DNA of 25,544 nucleotides from Fennellomyces sp. T-0311 (GCA_025266875.1 JALLLT010000072.1:90001-115544); one strand, 5' to 3'. Shown: positions 7,819-17,552, counted from the stretch's first letter. Program-made: numbers and translations. Notes: generated by a model not told the origin, from the sequence alone.

Positions 7819-9549
7819 TCATGGTGTTATTACCATCGCGACTGCCTTCTCCAGGCGCAGCTTGAGAAGAACCTGCGGAATCAGATTCCACGGTGGGCAA
7901 ATGAACGTGCGGCCGAGCTGATTCCATGTTATACTGAAGGCATCTGTCGCTCGGGCCTGTGGATCCCATTGCCAAGTCACATAGTCCGGTAGATGAGTGT
8001 TCTTGCGATGGGCAAATAGGTCCACCTTGTGCGGGCCCCACTTGCGATCCAGAAGTTGGAAGAATGAGTGAGATATTCTCCATTCCAATTGGTTTGTCAG
8101 GCGGCGAGATGGAGCATCGGCTGGGTTGAAGACCGATGGGATGTAAGTCAACTGGATATGGGTCTGTGTCGTGAGACAGTAGTTCCATATATGTTTTGCC
8201 AGTGTCATGAGTGCATGAGATCGAGTGCCACCAAACTTGTTGATGTACGCGATGGTTGTGCTGTTGTCGCAGTATATGCGAATCCGGCGACCGCGGCATA
8301 CAGGTAAGTGAATGGCTTTCCATATCACTTGGAGCTCCTTCCAGTTGATGTGTTGCTTGAGTTCGGCGGGCGTCCACCGACCGTTCCAAGCTTGTTGATG
8401 ATGAACCACACCCCATGCTGTGTCGGACGCGTCGGTAAAAAGTTCCATCTCGGGAGTCTGTGGGATAAGACTCTGGCCGTTCCATCCTGACAACTTGTCC
8501 TTCCACCACTTCAACTCGTTGATCGCCTGGCCGTCCAGGAGGACCGTTGCTGACCATGATTGCATCCTCTTCAATGCCTCGTTCTTTGCCTGGAGCAGAT
8601 ATCGAGTCTGCAAACACGCCGGAAACACTGCCATCGTCATAGCTTGTGCCTTGCCGATGAACGCTGCTAGATGACGTACTGAAGATGTTTGGCGGCGGAT
8701 GATCTTGGTAGCCTCGCGCCGAAGGTCGCGAATTTTCATGGCCGGTACTGCTAAGGTCATGGTGCGGGTATCGATTTTGAAGCCCAAGTGTTCGATCTGC
8801 TGAGAAGGCGTGAGGTTGGATTTGGCAATTTTGATCAAAAACCCCAACTCTTGAAGCTTGCGTTTTACCTTCTCGGTATGATGAAGTGATGTTTGTTTGT
8901 CTTTGGCTACCACGAGCAAATCGTCCAAATAGATCGACAATCGAATCCCTTGTCTTCGTGCCCAACGACTGAGTGGTCTGAGGATTTTCGTGAAAACCAT
9001 TGGGCTGAGCTTCATGCCGAAGCTGAGGACCTTCCAACGATATAGCTTGCCTCGCCACGGAAATTGTAGAAATTTTCGAGAAGATGGATGAATCTGCTGA
9101 TGAAGAAATGCGTCCTCCAAATCGATGCTGGTTAGATAGTCGTTCTGGTTGATCAAGGTACATGCGGTCTTCAGAGTCTCCATTTTGAACAGGCGTGATT
9201 TGATAAACTGGTTGAGGGGTCGAAGATTGAGAACAGGCCTCCGCCCCCCAGTCTTCTTGGGGATGGTGAAAAGCTGCGACCGATAGCCGATTGAGTGTGG
9301 CGGTATCTCTTCGATGGCACGCTTTGACAAAAGTTGCGAAATTTCGTGGTCTATCTCGCGTTGTTGCTCGGCTGACTGTGAATAATTGGGCAGCCGTGGG
9401 TTGCCTGTGAGCGGTGGTGGACGAATGAATGGGATTTGGAAACCTTTGTGGACTACGCGACGAACCCACTCTTCCGTCGTTAGTGATTTCCATGCTGGTA
9501 AGAAAGAGGATAGTCGGCCCCCTACTGGGAGGCTGCTCGCGTTTTTCCC
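7819..9549 (-). CDS. DIRS element 1 reverse transcriptase-RNase H, read by -1 frameshift from Gag
   Basis: Makes cDNA and degrades the RNA template. The frame is in -1 relative to Gag and is continuous from the slippery site at 9549; the first ATG in it is 9330. Counting from that ATG: FTIPKKTGGRRPVLNLRPLN at 21-40, motif A SIDLEDAF with Asp70, a SFGMKLSPMVF motif at 103-113, and motif C YLDD at 134-137. RNase H follows (LFTDASDTAWG, YCDNSTTIAYINKFGG, NPADAPSRRL). It ends at TGA 7821-7819 inside ITP*WPSAIWFP, where element 2 has His, so this copy lacks roughly the last 60 residues of a longer tail. The RT and RNase H active sites appear intact. Confidence 0.9.
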   Translation of the reverse strand, partial: GKNASSLPVGGRLSSFLPAWKSLTTEEWVRRVVHKGFQIPFIRPPPLTGNPRLPNYSQSAEQQREIDHEISQLLSKRAIEEIPPHSIGYRSQLFTIPKKTGGRRPVLNLRPLNQFIKSRLFKMETLKTACTLINQNDYLTSIDLEDAFLHQQIHPSSRKFLQFPWRGKLYRWKVLSFGMKLSPMVFTKILRPLSRWARRQGIRLSIYLDDLLVVAKDKQTSLHHTEKVKRKLQELGFLIKIAKSNLTPSQQIEHLGFKIDTRTMTLAVPAMKIRDLRREATKIIRRQTSSVRHLAAFIGKAQAMTMAVFPACLQTRYLLQAKNEALKRMQSWSATVLLDGQAINELKWWKDKLSGWNGQSLIPQTPEMELFTDASDTAWGVVHHQQAWNGRWTPAELKQHINWKELQVIWKAIHLPVCRGRRIRIYCDNSTTIAYINKFGGTRSHALMTLAKHIWNYCLTTQTHIQLTYIPSVFNPADAPSRRLTNQLEWRISHSFFQLLDRKWGPHKVDLFAHRKNTHLPDYVTWQWDPQARATDAFSITWNQLGRTFICPPWNLIPQVLLKLRLEKAVAMVITP

Positions 9550-10352
9550 TTGTCGCGCAGCTGGGGGCCCGATCGAAAATCCTTTTTGGGTCCCTCGTAA
9601 CCACCTTTACGAGTAGTGAACCGTTCGTGCGAGTCAGATGTGCTCTCATCTGATCGATTGTGGAAGGAATACGCCTTTCCTTTCCGTTGTCTTGCCAGCC
9701 TCTGGGTGGATTGTTGGACAGCCGTCAATAATTTAGCATGTTCAACAAGTTCGCGCGGATCCAACAACGGCCCCGGACCAGTGCTAGAAAGTCTTGGAGC
9801 TTGTCCTGGCAAGCCGGAAGCCTTGAACATGTTATCGATGCGGAGTTGAGTGATGTAGGACGCTGTGTCCACCAATAACTCATGTACGACATTGGCAAAA
9901 TCCAATGCATGTGCCTTGGAGATGCCGCCTTCACGCACAACGGTATGGATGAATTGGTCGATAGGCCGAGTGATGCCTGAAAGATGAAATTGTACATCGG
10001 ATAGCTGGTGGTCTGTGCATTTGGCTGCGGGGTTGACATTGACACTGTTGAGATGCAGTGGCATGTATTCCCGCGCCACATTCCGTGGGCAGTTGGCCAG
10101 AAAACGACGACGCTCCACCTTCGGCAAAGGGCTATGAAAGAAATCCTTTTCCAGCCCGGGAAGAGCTTCCACGAATGCAGGATAAGGTCTAAAATCGGAT
10201 TCCACCGGGCGCTCTGACATAGCAGGGTCACCCGCATGTGGTGAACGCTGCTCCAGAGATTCGATGCGCCGAAGAAGAGCCATAGCCCAAACAGGAGGTT
10301 GGTCATCAGAAGGTTGGTGCTGAGTGTGCGCAGGTTGATCATTTTCTGACAT
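9522..10352 (-). CDS. DIRS element 1 Gag-like protein
   Basis: A 276-residue protein, first ORF after the right ITR, presumed structural or RNA-binding. No zinc knuckle is present. Homology to the element 2 protein supports it as a real gene: shared segments include CPRNVAREY (CPRNTARQY in element 2) and LSGITRPID, with matching spacing, while the N- and C-termini differ. The C-terminus is rich in Arg, Lys, Ser and Thr. It stops at TAG 9524-9522, about 20 nt after a slippery heptamer from which RT is entered. Confidence 0.88.
   Translation of the reverse strand: MSENDQPAHTQHQPSDDQPPVWAMALLRRIESLEQRSPHAGDPAMSERPVESDFRPYPAFVEALPGLEKDFFHSPLPKVERRRFLANCPRNVAREYMPLHLNSVNVNPAAKCTDHQLSDVQFHLSGITRPIDQFIHTVVREGGISKAHALDFANVVHELLVDTASYITQLRIDNMFKASGLPGQAPRLSSTGPGPLLDPRELVEHAKLLTAVQQSTQRLARQRKGKAYSFHNRSDESTSDSHERFTTRKGGYEGPKKDFRSGPQLRDKGKTRAASQ
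9543..9549 (-). promoter_or_regulatory. Putative -1 ribosomal frameshift site GGGAAAA between Gag and RT
   Basis: In the Gag frame the bases read AAG GGA AAA ACG, which is X XXY YYZ with X=G and Y=Z=A. Slipping back one base gives GGG AAA AAC and enters the open RT frame. Gag stops 19 nt downstream. A stimulatory structure was not verified. Confidence 0.68.
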
Positions 10353-10404
10353 CTCTAGGACGAACGTTGGTCGTGCACCTGAAGCGAACTCTCTCGAGAG
10401 AAAA

Positions 10405-10496
10405 GATGATATAGTTTAATATTCCTAGTATCACATATTTTATATTTCTCTCGAATAAATAAGGAAAGATGGTAACACAATCACTGGATCCACCTT
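10405..10496 (-). repeat. DIRS element 1 right inverted terminal repeat (shared core)
   Basis: Reverse complement of 6403-6494 (91 of 92). The unique right tip is 10497-10511. It lies just upstream of Gag and probably contains the promoter. Confidence 0.93.
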
Positions 10497-10663
10497 CCAA
10501 CGAAGAATAATGCTCGCAAGAAATAATAAATACAACGATGGAATTAATGACAATGAAATACAATATCAGTAAGATGAGCAATAATGCGGGGTAATATTAA
10601 TGAAGTAAGGGGAAGGGGGTGACAACGATGCATACTGTTACTATGTCCTAATCGGTCATGACA

Positions 10664-11218
10664 CTCAGGTAACATAGTAGCTGCTAGCTCGGTATCCGCT
10701 GAGCTAGCTTCTCTGTGGAGCTTGACCATCTTTAGCCCGTGGCGTCTGCGAAATCGGTCTTGCCAACCATTCAAGAAATCCAATTCAGTTTCTGGAACGT
10801 CAAGCTGCCGAGCAAAATCTCTGCCAGCAGACTTGATAACATGCCAGTTAATTGGTGTTCTGTCAAAGAATCTTTGTTCTATCCACATTGCAAGGGCACT
10901 CTCTACCAGCTATATATGCAGCATTGTAAGTAATAAAGCTAAGTATTTCTTTTTTATTAGGGCGCGTACTGGAAATTTTGCTCGCGATTTCTGCCAAGCA
11001 TTGCTGGTTACTCCCACTTGGTCGTCAATCCTTCTTCTTTTAATCCAACGGCCAACAGCAGTTCTATCAGGAACGTTCTGGATCTTCTTCTCGTTCTGGG
11101 CCCAATTGATAAGATCATGGATCTTAATCGGTCTGTTGGCTCGTTCTCTTTCAAAAAAGTATGAAATGATGGCTTCTTTTTGATTTTCCTCGATTCTAGG
11201 CTTTTCTTTTGGTGGCAT
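10664..11218 (-). pseudogene. pogo-like transposase, N-terminal half (CENP-B-type HTH DNA-binding domains)
   Basis: Exon 1 is 11218-10970 (MPPKEKPRIEENQ...). A 60-nt GT-AG intron (10969-10910) precedes exon 2, which runs from 10909 to the insertion point at 10664. The product has an N-terminal helix-turn-helix (HDLINWAQNEKK...AVGRWIKRRR) and a second CENP-B-like HTH (VESALAMWIEQRF...NGWQDRFRRRHGLK), the usual DNA-binding pair that contacts the TIRs. The exon breaks after LPE at a 5-bp duplication CTGAG (minus strand) and resumes at 5965. Splice sites are by inspection; the joined frame fits the family consensus (SADTEL...LPE, then YEPRDIYNMDET). ATG 11218 is chosen because the HTH follows directly and upstream codons are hydrophobic filler. 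Confidence 0.87.
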
Positions 11219-11359
11219 ATTTAATAAAAAGAATAAGAGAAAAAGCAACGCTTGCTAAGATATTTGAGCTTATATAATATCATCTATTTTGCACTATACT
11301 ACATACTATTGGCTGACACTAACGAACGGATATTATATTTTCCTTCGTGTAACAACCTC

Positions 11360-11408
11360 GCTTTTTGCACACCCCCGCTTTTTGCACATAATTTGGAGGT
11401 AAACCCGC
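11360..11408 (+). repeat. Subterminal direct repeat, right copy of pogo element
   Basis: Direct copy of 4503-4551 (47 of 49 identical). It abuts the right TIR, which holds a third GCTTTTTGCAC unit in inverted orientation. Confidence 0.85.
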
Positions 11409-11410
11409 AT

Positions 11411-11433
11411 GTGCAAAAAGCGGGGTTCCACTG
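11411..11433 (-). repeat. pogo right terminal inverted repeat
   Basis: Exact reverse complement of 4408-4430, followed by TA at 11434-11435. Confidence 0.93.
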
Positions 11434-11457
11434 TAGTAATATAAAATTACCACTCTG

Positions 11458-12417
11458 CTATATTCCAAACATATCCAATTTTTCCTTGCTGCTATGGCGA
11501 CGATCAAGAAGCATCCAATGGCTAGTACAGGCTCCATATAGTTTCTTGATCAGTTCCCTATATGTTTTATCTGCTTCACCCTTTGCTGCTCTCTTATACT
11601 CCATACTGTCAATTGTCCATCAAGCAATGCTGTTATCTTCCTCGTAATGCTCAAGTCTCCGCTCAATTGCCTCTATATGTAACTGATTCTGTTGATGGTC
11701 GGAGAAACTGTCATTTGAGACAGAGCCATTATGAGTAATTCTACGATTAGAATGTGTAACCGGGGCACTGTTTAGTACTAAAGCAAATGTACCTGGGTTT
11801 GTAGAACATTTGCTCCAGATCAACAACTATATCGGGGTTTGAAGCTGTCGACTTATCCAGGATGATATTCTTTCTATTGTTCCATCGAGTTTCCAAATCG
11901 GATAACTGAAGGCCATTCGACCTGATGAACTCATTTGCTGACTCAAGCTTTTCACATGCATTACTATATAGATTGTATAGCGTGTCTCCTATAAATCAGA
12001 TCACATTGTATAAGTAGCAAGAATTTTCACTTTTACTAGGAAGACGTAAGTACTGATCGAAGAAATGCACTTTTCCTTGAAAGTGTCCAGCGCTCTGGTT
12101 AGTACGAGCATGCGATGATCATGGGACATGTGGCGGGTAGTGCGAATATGTCTGTTCATGTATGACCAGAGACGTTCGGATCATTCTCCATCCGCCATTC
12201 CAAAAGAAGAAGCATACTTTGGGTTATATTCAACTTGACAGGATGCTGGATGCACGTAGGCATGAAAAATACCAACGGCACACTTTCCATCCCAATCACT
12301 GAAGTGTCGCTACGTATGCATAAATTCTGTAGCTTAATTTCCACAGGCAATAAAGGGTATATATACATTAAAATTACATTCAGCGTTTTATCAAATCGAC
12401 ATCCAACATCGTACATG
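11458..12417 (-). pseudogene. KDZ transposase, 3' exons
   Basis: Resumes in frame from the other side of the CACTA element with MYDVGCRFDKTLN (12417-12378), then intron 12377-12310. The next exon starts at 12309 with RHFSDWDGKCAVGIFHAYVH, followed by PASCQVEYNP and MADGE*SERLWSYM, the KDZ catalytic signature. One TGA (12183-12181) sits inside it. The following splice (about 12020-11990) is uncertain, then DTLYNLYSNACEKLE...ETRWNNRKN, a further intron, and IERRLEHYEED with a TGA at 11622-11620, then ELIKKLYG and the stop TAG 11460-11458. Both internal TGA codons could be former CGA (Arg) codons, though the first is also compatible with Gly. The copy is inactive. Confidence 0.82.
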
Positions 12418-12420
12418 ATA

Positions 12421-12435
12421 CACTGCAAAAAATTT
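12421..12435 (+). repeat. CACTA left terminal inverted repeat
   Basis: CACTGCAAAAAATTT, a perfect inverse of 22847-22861, preceded by the ATA target duplication. Confidence 0.92.
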
Positions 12436-13017
12436 TTGGTGTGAAATGTGGTTAAAAAACGGTGAGATCTTTAACCGATTTAAAAGGCTATTACTTATAG
12501 CTTTTTAACTGATTTTGACCTCATGAATAACTGCCAGGTTAACCGTAATTCACTGAAGAGTATAACCAATTTTAACCGAAACACTTATGCTCTTTAACCG
12601 ATTTTAAACCAATTCAAATCTTTCCCCAGTGACCATTTATAACCGAAGGTACTTGTTTTTCACCATTTGATCCCAAATACTCTAGCTCCAATAACAGATG
12701 CTTCGTCCGTCGTAAAATGCCTTTATCATAAATGAAACTATCGATATAAGAACTTACAAGTTAATTATACTACAGCTTTCATACACCGGAACAGCTCATT
12801 CGTCGTTGTATAACAACGTGTGCGTCTCGCCGATGTTGCTGTATGTATAACTACTTGAGTCCGATTACACTCCAAAGCTTAGGCGTTAGAGCTGTATATC
12901 GCTGTGATTTGATGGCTAGTTAAAAAATCAGGCACTACTCTAAAATTTATATAAACTTACTTCTTCCAATTTAGACCGCCTGGGCATTGGATTTCTTCTT
13001 CTTATCTGATTTCTTCT
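12436..13017. repeat. CACTA left subterminal region with dispersed AACCG motifs
   Basis: Non-coding. Variants of TTAACCGATTTT recur from about 12449 to 12650 in both orientations (for example 12471-12480 and several between 12540 and 12650). Such clustered short repeats are the binding sites of the accessory transposition protein in known CACTA elements. From 12670 to 13017 nothing recognisable is seen apart from a lysine-rich read-through tail of the neighbouring minus-strand gene. Confidence 0.7.
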
Positions 13018-13970
13018 TTTACGATTTGCTCTTGTTATGGTCATCCGACTCAGCGCGACATCTCTTTGTTCCTTTCTCGCTGCGTCCATCCTCCACGCTC
13101 ACACTTTCCGATCCAGCACTAGTAGAGTGAAGTATAATTACTAGCAGATGCACGATAAACGTTTAGAAACGTCGAGCGTACCGTTCTTGTTCATCACTAT
13201 CCTCTTCCGCGGGACTGATTGATAGAATACATCGCAATAAGTGGTCTGAAATAAAAGCAAAAATGTCTACATACCTATTTGACTGGCCTTTCTGACTTCC
13301 ATTACCACGGTTTGAAATGAAAAGCTAATTCAGCAGCAGTAGATACAAGTATGTCCACATACCTTTTGGATGATTTTGATGCCTTTGCTTTTGTACTCAA
13401 ATACTTAGACTTGTTACGCCAACATTGGCTCACCATATGCTTCAGAACCCAATTGGAAGTGCCTAGTGAAAAGTCGACACCAACTTCGGTTCTTCCTTTT
13501 TCAATAGTCTTGCTAAATAACATGGTCTTGCGTGTACTGCCAAGGAAATTCCACTTAGGTATCATGGGCGGCTGTTTCATCTTTATGACTCTTTTCACCA
13601 TTTCAGTTTTCAGATCGGTGCAGAAACTATTGATCCACCCAACGATGGTGACATATGCTTGTATGACTTCGGCATCACTTGCAGTAACCAGTTCGTCTCT
13701 GCCTTTGCTTTTTTGATTTGTGATGAATGCCTGGATGCTTGCCTTGTCTTTCTTCGCTGGCGCTGGTATTACATCCCTTGTGATGACTGTGTCACCGGAT
13801 TCATGACCACGATTAGCTACTGCTACACCGCAAGTTTCGGTCAGGATTGACATCGTATTAGAAATGTCTTCCAGGATCTTCTGATTTGACACAAGTAGCT
13901 CTTGCACAGTCTCTTGCCAAGATTGAGCGTCATGATTTGAAATACTTGTCTAACTCGTTTCAAAAGTCAT
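13018..13970 (-). CDS. Unrecognised protein divergent from the CACTA transposase
   Basis: Its family was not recognised. The main open segment runs from ATG 13970 to about 13363, with TAG at codon 7 (13952-13950), then ~195 open codons. The predicted protein has a helical Leu/Ile/Glu-rich N-terminal part (QELLVSNQKILEDISNTMSI), a middle region and a basic, Trp/Cys-containing C-terminal stretch (NWVLKHMVSQCWRNKSK, then KAKASKSSKR) that could bind nucleic acid. Further short exons, ending in an acidic then basic tail before TAA at about 13018, are plausible but need introns of only 29-38 nt, so they are tentative. By position it could be the accessory (TNPA-like) protein that binds the subterminal repeats; that is inference only. 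Confidence 0.5.
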
Positions 13971-14178
13971 GAGCTCTGCTAACTTCGCGTAATAAACTTC
14001 GATCATAAAGGGCACATTACCATATCAATTAACATTCGCGGGAAGAAGTAAAGAGCTCAACAACAAAATTTTTTTCATCACGCGTATCACGCGACACTTA
14101 TCACATGCAACAGAGCAACCTACCCGGAGCGAGGTGGTTATATCTTTGCCTCTTTCTAACAAATCTTTGTAAAAAAAA
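13971..14178. promoter_or_regulatory. Divergent intergenic region between the two CACTA genes
   Basis: 208 bp separate the two divergent start codons and should hold both promoters. A CACGCG/ATCACGCG cluster at about 14079-14092 and A/T-rich tracts are seen; no definite TATA box was assigned. Confidence 0.4.
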
Positions 14179-16902
14179 ATGAAGTATTGCACATCACATA
14201 AAATTTGGCTCAGTGAAAAAAAATGGAAAAAGCATACAGAAGATTGCCATCCTGTTGTTCAAAGTAGCATAAACGTTTCATCGCGCGACTCTGTCTTTCC
14301 ACAACCTCCCTCGACTCGCCACAAAAGACAGCGAAGCGAAAATGAGGATGAAAACAGGTACCTTGCAATCAACAACATATGGTAAGATTTATTAATTAAT
14401 TCACTTTATTTAACCAGAACAGCTGATTGTGTTAAACGTCCTATCAGTGATGAAACCATGTGCTTGAACAGCAACTTGGATCATGAAACCAGAAGTGGCG
14501 AGAGCAGTGACGGGTCTGAGAGCAGTGACGGGTCTGAGAGCAGTGACGAGGATGAGAGCAGTGACGAAGACGACAGCAGTGACGAAGATGAGAGCAGTGA
14601 CGAAGACGAGAGTCGCGATGAGGATAAGAGAAGCGACGAGGATGAGAGCAGCGCCATCAAGAGAAATCAGGCAAGACACGGTGTTAGTGCATCAACAACA
14701 TCCGATGGGATTCATGTGCATATGAAATTGCCAGACATCAGCAATATGCTATTTTCAACTCAAAAAAGCGTTGAACTTATTACATTATTAAATGAGCTCG
14801 ACATCGGTTCAAATGCTACAAATGAGATAATCCAATGGATTAATGAATATGTAACACATCCAAGATTCGATGCAGGTACAATGACACTATGCTTTTTTAT
14901 ACACAGGCCTATTAAAATAACGTACCTTTGTAGAATATAGCACACTGCTATCACAGTTCAGAGCCAAGAAAAGGATGCAGTTATTGCTACCTTTGAAGCA
15001 AACGCCATATCACGTGTGTCCAAACGGCTGCACAATGTTTACCGATCCTGCCATCACCCATTTGTACAAATCAAGAATGCAAATCACCTCGCTACAAAGA
15101 TGCATCTACGAAGACTGCGGCAGCTGAAACGTATCAACTTCCTTTGATGACCCAGATAGCCATTCAACTTGCGACGACTCCGGAAGAGGATATAATCGAT
15201 GCTCGATTGCTTGATGAAGACAGCAATGACGAAGAGTGCTTGGGGGAGAGTGTTTATACATTGCGAGATATACATGATGGCGCTGTATTGAAGAAAATGC
15301 AGAAGTCGATCGCCAATAGATGCACTGCAAGCGACACCAAGGATATTTTTATCTCTCTGTTTACAGACGGATTTGTTCCGTTCAGAAAGGGCGGGCCATC
15401 CATGACCTTGATGATGGCAGTGAATCTCAGTCTTTTGCCAGAAATAAGGTATCTTAATGATTTAGCATAACGTCATTAAAGTAATGCCTTTATTTTTTAT
15501 AGATACAGGAAAGAAAACTTGCTGCAAATCGGGGTGACACCTGGACCAAGAAAGCCATACGACTTATTATCTTTTCTAAAGCCTACTATTGACGATTTTA
15601 TGGTAGCAGAAGAGAAAGGGTTGCAGGTGGAAGTCGAAGGTAATGATCAGGTACAGAAGTACAGGATACATCTTGTTCTCGCTGGCGGTGATATACCAGG
15701 TGTTGCTGAATACATATACCACATTGGACATTGCTCGTTCTATGGATGTAGAAGCTGTTTGATATACAGCAAGTCAGGCCCTTCCGGCAGAGGGATGTAT
15801 TTTCTACCATCAAAGACAGAGCCCAATCTTCGTACGAAATCTGATTTTGAACAAGGAGATAATGTAAGTGATAAGTCGTAAAACGTGGAGAAGTGATATT
15901 CATCTCGAATTTGGCTGTAGAACCACGGATTGAAAGACAAAACTCCATTTGCGTTACTACGATCTTTTCATGGAGCATCTTTTTTTGGAATGGACGAGAT
16001 GCATTTGCTCTGTCACAATCTTTCCAAGCAAGTATGGGAGATGATTTGCGGTGAATATGGAGAGGATGTTCCACTTTTCCTGCAGAAAAAGTATCGTGAG
16101 CATATTGGAAATGCAATGAAACAAGCCAAGTTACCACATATATTTGAAGGAAGGCTACTCGGTATTATGTGTATTAATAATACTATAACATACAGTATAT
16201 TACTAATCGGTTATTCTACTATAGATATTCAAAACAAAAAAGGGCATGCTAGAGCAGTGGATTGGATAATGTTTCTTTTGTATATATTACTATCCTACGC
16301 CATTGAAATGTTGGATACGCAACAAAAGGATCTCCCAAAAGAACGAAAAACAAATCAGAAGCTACTGGACGAAACAAAACACGCAATTGGGTCACTTGTC
16401 CAAGCGGTCGCACTGGCACTGCGCTATGAAATCACAGACAATGAAATAGCTGAAATTGAGCAGTAAGTTTCTGCTTACCAGTTATTGTTAGATGAAATGG
16501 AAATCTTACAGGCTCAAAATTTCTAGATGCATTTTGGAATGGCAGAAGTTTCTTCAGAGAAACATGCCTTTGCAAGTGTTTACGATCAACCAGCATTATC
16601 TATCGCACTTGCCGCACATGATTAAAGAGCTTGGCCCACTTCGGTTCTACAGTACAAGGCCAATGGGAAGGATGAACGGAGAACTCAAGCGGCGTATCAA
16701 GTCAAGATCAAAACCAGCGCAAAACGCCGAGAATGCGCAGCTCGACATGGCGGGAATGGATTTTTTCTTGAGAGTGAACCTGACAGGCAATTTCGTGCAA
16801 GACGCAACGGAAATAAGCGATATTGTTCATGATCCAGGAAAAGGAACCGAGGTACGATTATTCAGGCCGGCTGACAAGAAGTTGAGCCATTATAGCGATT
16901 GA
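14179..16902 (+). pseudogene. CACTA TNP2-type transposase
   Basis: Excises and reinserts the element. Exons by inspection: 14179-14357, 14418-14875, 14934-15448, 15503-15863, 15921-16161, 16225-16462, 16512-16902; introns are 49-63 nt, and the fifth has a TACTAAT branch site at 16201. Features: an N-terminal C/H zinc-like module (YCTSHKIWLSEKKWKKH), an acidic Ser/Asp repeat, a YHVCPNGCTMFTD...CTNQECKSPRY double-Cys module, GVTPGPRKPYDLLSFLKPTI (the TNP2 core), GRGMYFLP, FFGMDEMHLLCHNLSKQ and HLPHMIKELGPLRFYSTRP. A one-base frameshift near 15062, within the Cys module, breaks the frame. The last 640 bases before DIRS element 2 look like decayed C-terminal coding, and a short open stretch ending HFIDPNCF (stop 21661-21663) on the other side may be its true end. 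Confidence 0.83.
14500..14643 (+). repeat. In-frame 18-bp minisatellite encoding acidic ESSDED repeats
   Basis: Eight consecutive 18-bp units (GAGAGCAGTGACGAGGAT and variants) encode ESSDGS twice, then ESSDED-type units. Each holds Ser followed by acidic residues, a casein kinase II type consensus. Confidence 0.92.
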
Positions 16903-17552
16903 AATCTCGTACATTATCTGCAAGAGTTCTACAAGCGGAAAGATCAATAGAGCAAAACGTGCCTGGAACTCGAAACTTCAATCAAAGTCAGGGACCAAGT
17001 ACAGTTTTGTTCGAACGTATTCACATCCGTTCAACGCCAGAATAAAAGCTCCAAGCAAACATGCTTTGTTAAGCTAAGTATCCCTATAGACAAAAAAGCC
17101 AAGAATGCCAAAGCTACTAAAAATCGGAAGTGGGGTGAGTGCTTCGGAACCGCTCTGCTTTTTTTTCGCATGTACACAATGGTACTAGAAATGCATTGTG
17201 TCTGATCGCTTTAGCTCGTGATGTAAAGGTCACTCCAGAAGGCGCAATTCGAGCTATTTTACATGACAATTCATAACTAGACAAACTACACCGGTTCTAC
17301 GTCACAAAAGCAATTTTTTTGGATAGTACACTTGGCTTTCTTCAAGATATCAACTCCTTCATGGAAAGCAGTAGCAGTACAGGCACAAAAAAAGCTAACA
17401 AAGGCTATCTGATTTGGCCCAGCATGGCTCCGAAAATCGAGGATAGGCACAAGAAGAACGCATACTTGTAGTATATATCGTATCTGGTCGGATCAACTCT
17501 TCCACTGTAATACGTAAGCATGATGTACTTGTTGTCATTATGATAAAAAGTG
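16903..17552 (+). other. Decayed CACTA coding sequence
   Basis: No long frame. Short peptide-like stretches in all plus frames (for example SFVRTYSHPFNARIKAP, GAIRAILHDNS) suggest remnants of the transposase C-terminus broken by indels. Nothing else is seen. Confidence 0.4.

Larger units (their letters stand above)
6349..10511 (-). mobile_element. DIRS-like tyrosine-recombinase retrotransposon, element 1
   Basis: A 4163-bp element in DIRS order on the minus strand: ITR, Gag, RT-RNase H, tyrosine recombinase, internal complementary region (ICR), ITR. It begins and ends with AAT (6349-6351, 10509-10511). In the ICR the complements of the two ends overlap by exactly this triplet (ATT at 6616-6618), the established signature of DIRS circular-intermediate integration. 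There is no conventional target duplication, as expected for recombinase integration. Confidence 0.93.
5971..10663 (-). mobile_element. Solo LTR (about 530 bp without the DIRS insert)
   Basis: The segment starts TGTCA and ends TGACA in either reading direction (the 5'-TG...CA-3' ends of LTRs) and is flanked by 5-bp direct repeats CTCAG at 5966-5970 and 10664-10668. Deleting it with one CTCAG copy restores the pogo transposase exon. On the minus strand a TATATATA box (about 6338-6345) is followed about 25 nt later by an AATAAA signal, as in an LTR promoter/R region. No gag-pol coding is present, so it is a recombined solo LTR. The DIRS element at 6349-10511 splits it. Minus orientation is inferred from the TATA/AATAAA order. 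Confidence 0.85.
4408..11433 (-). mobile_element. pogo/Tigger-like DNA transposon, interrupted by LTR and DIRS elements
   Basis: Bounded by a perfect 23-bp terminal inverted repeat beginning CAGTGGAACCCCGC and flanked on both sides by TA (4406-4407 and 11434-11435), the hallmark of Tc1/mariner-pogo integration. Transcription is on the minus strand. It encodes a CENP-B-like HTH and DDE transposase split by a 4.7-kb insertion. Without the insertions the element would be about 2.3 kb. It lies 24 bp beyond the KDZ transposase stop codon, so it entered the 3' region of the KDZ element. Confidence 0.92.

Noticed and set aside
7667..9649. Most of a 744-codon minus-strand ORF
   Set aside because: Only its last ~85 codons (recombinase N-terminus) are real; the rest is a shadow of the RT-RNase H frame.
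9725..10342. 205-codon minus-strand ORF
   Set aside because: A shadow of the Gag frame of DIRS element 1, without conserved features.
10544..10663. Continuation of the pogo HTH exon past 10664
   Set aside because: The codons after LPE belong to the solo LTR; the frame that matches the family resumes at 5965.
12156..12428. 90-codon minus-strand ORF as an independent gene
   Set aside because: It starts with genuine KDZ codons, then reads through an intron and continues out of frame; the spliced KDZ frame explains the region better.
15598..16137. 179-codon minus-strand ORF
   Set aside because: Antisense to the TNP2 core exons of the CACTA transposase.
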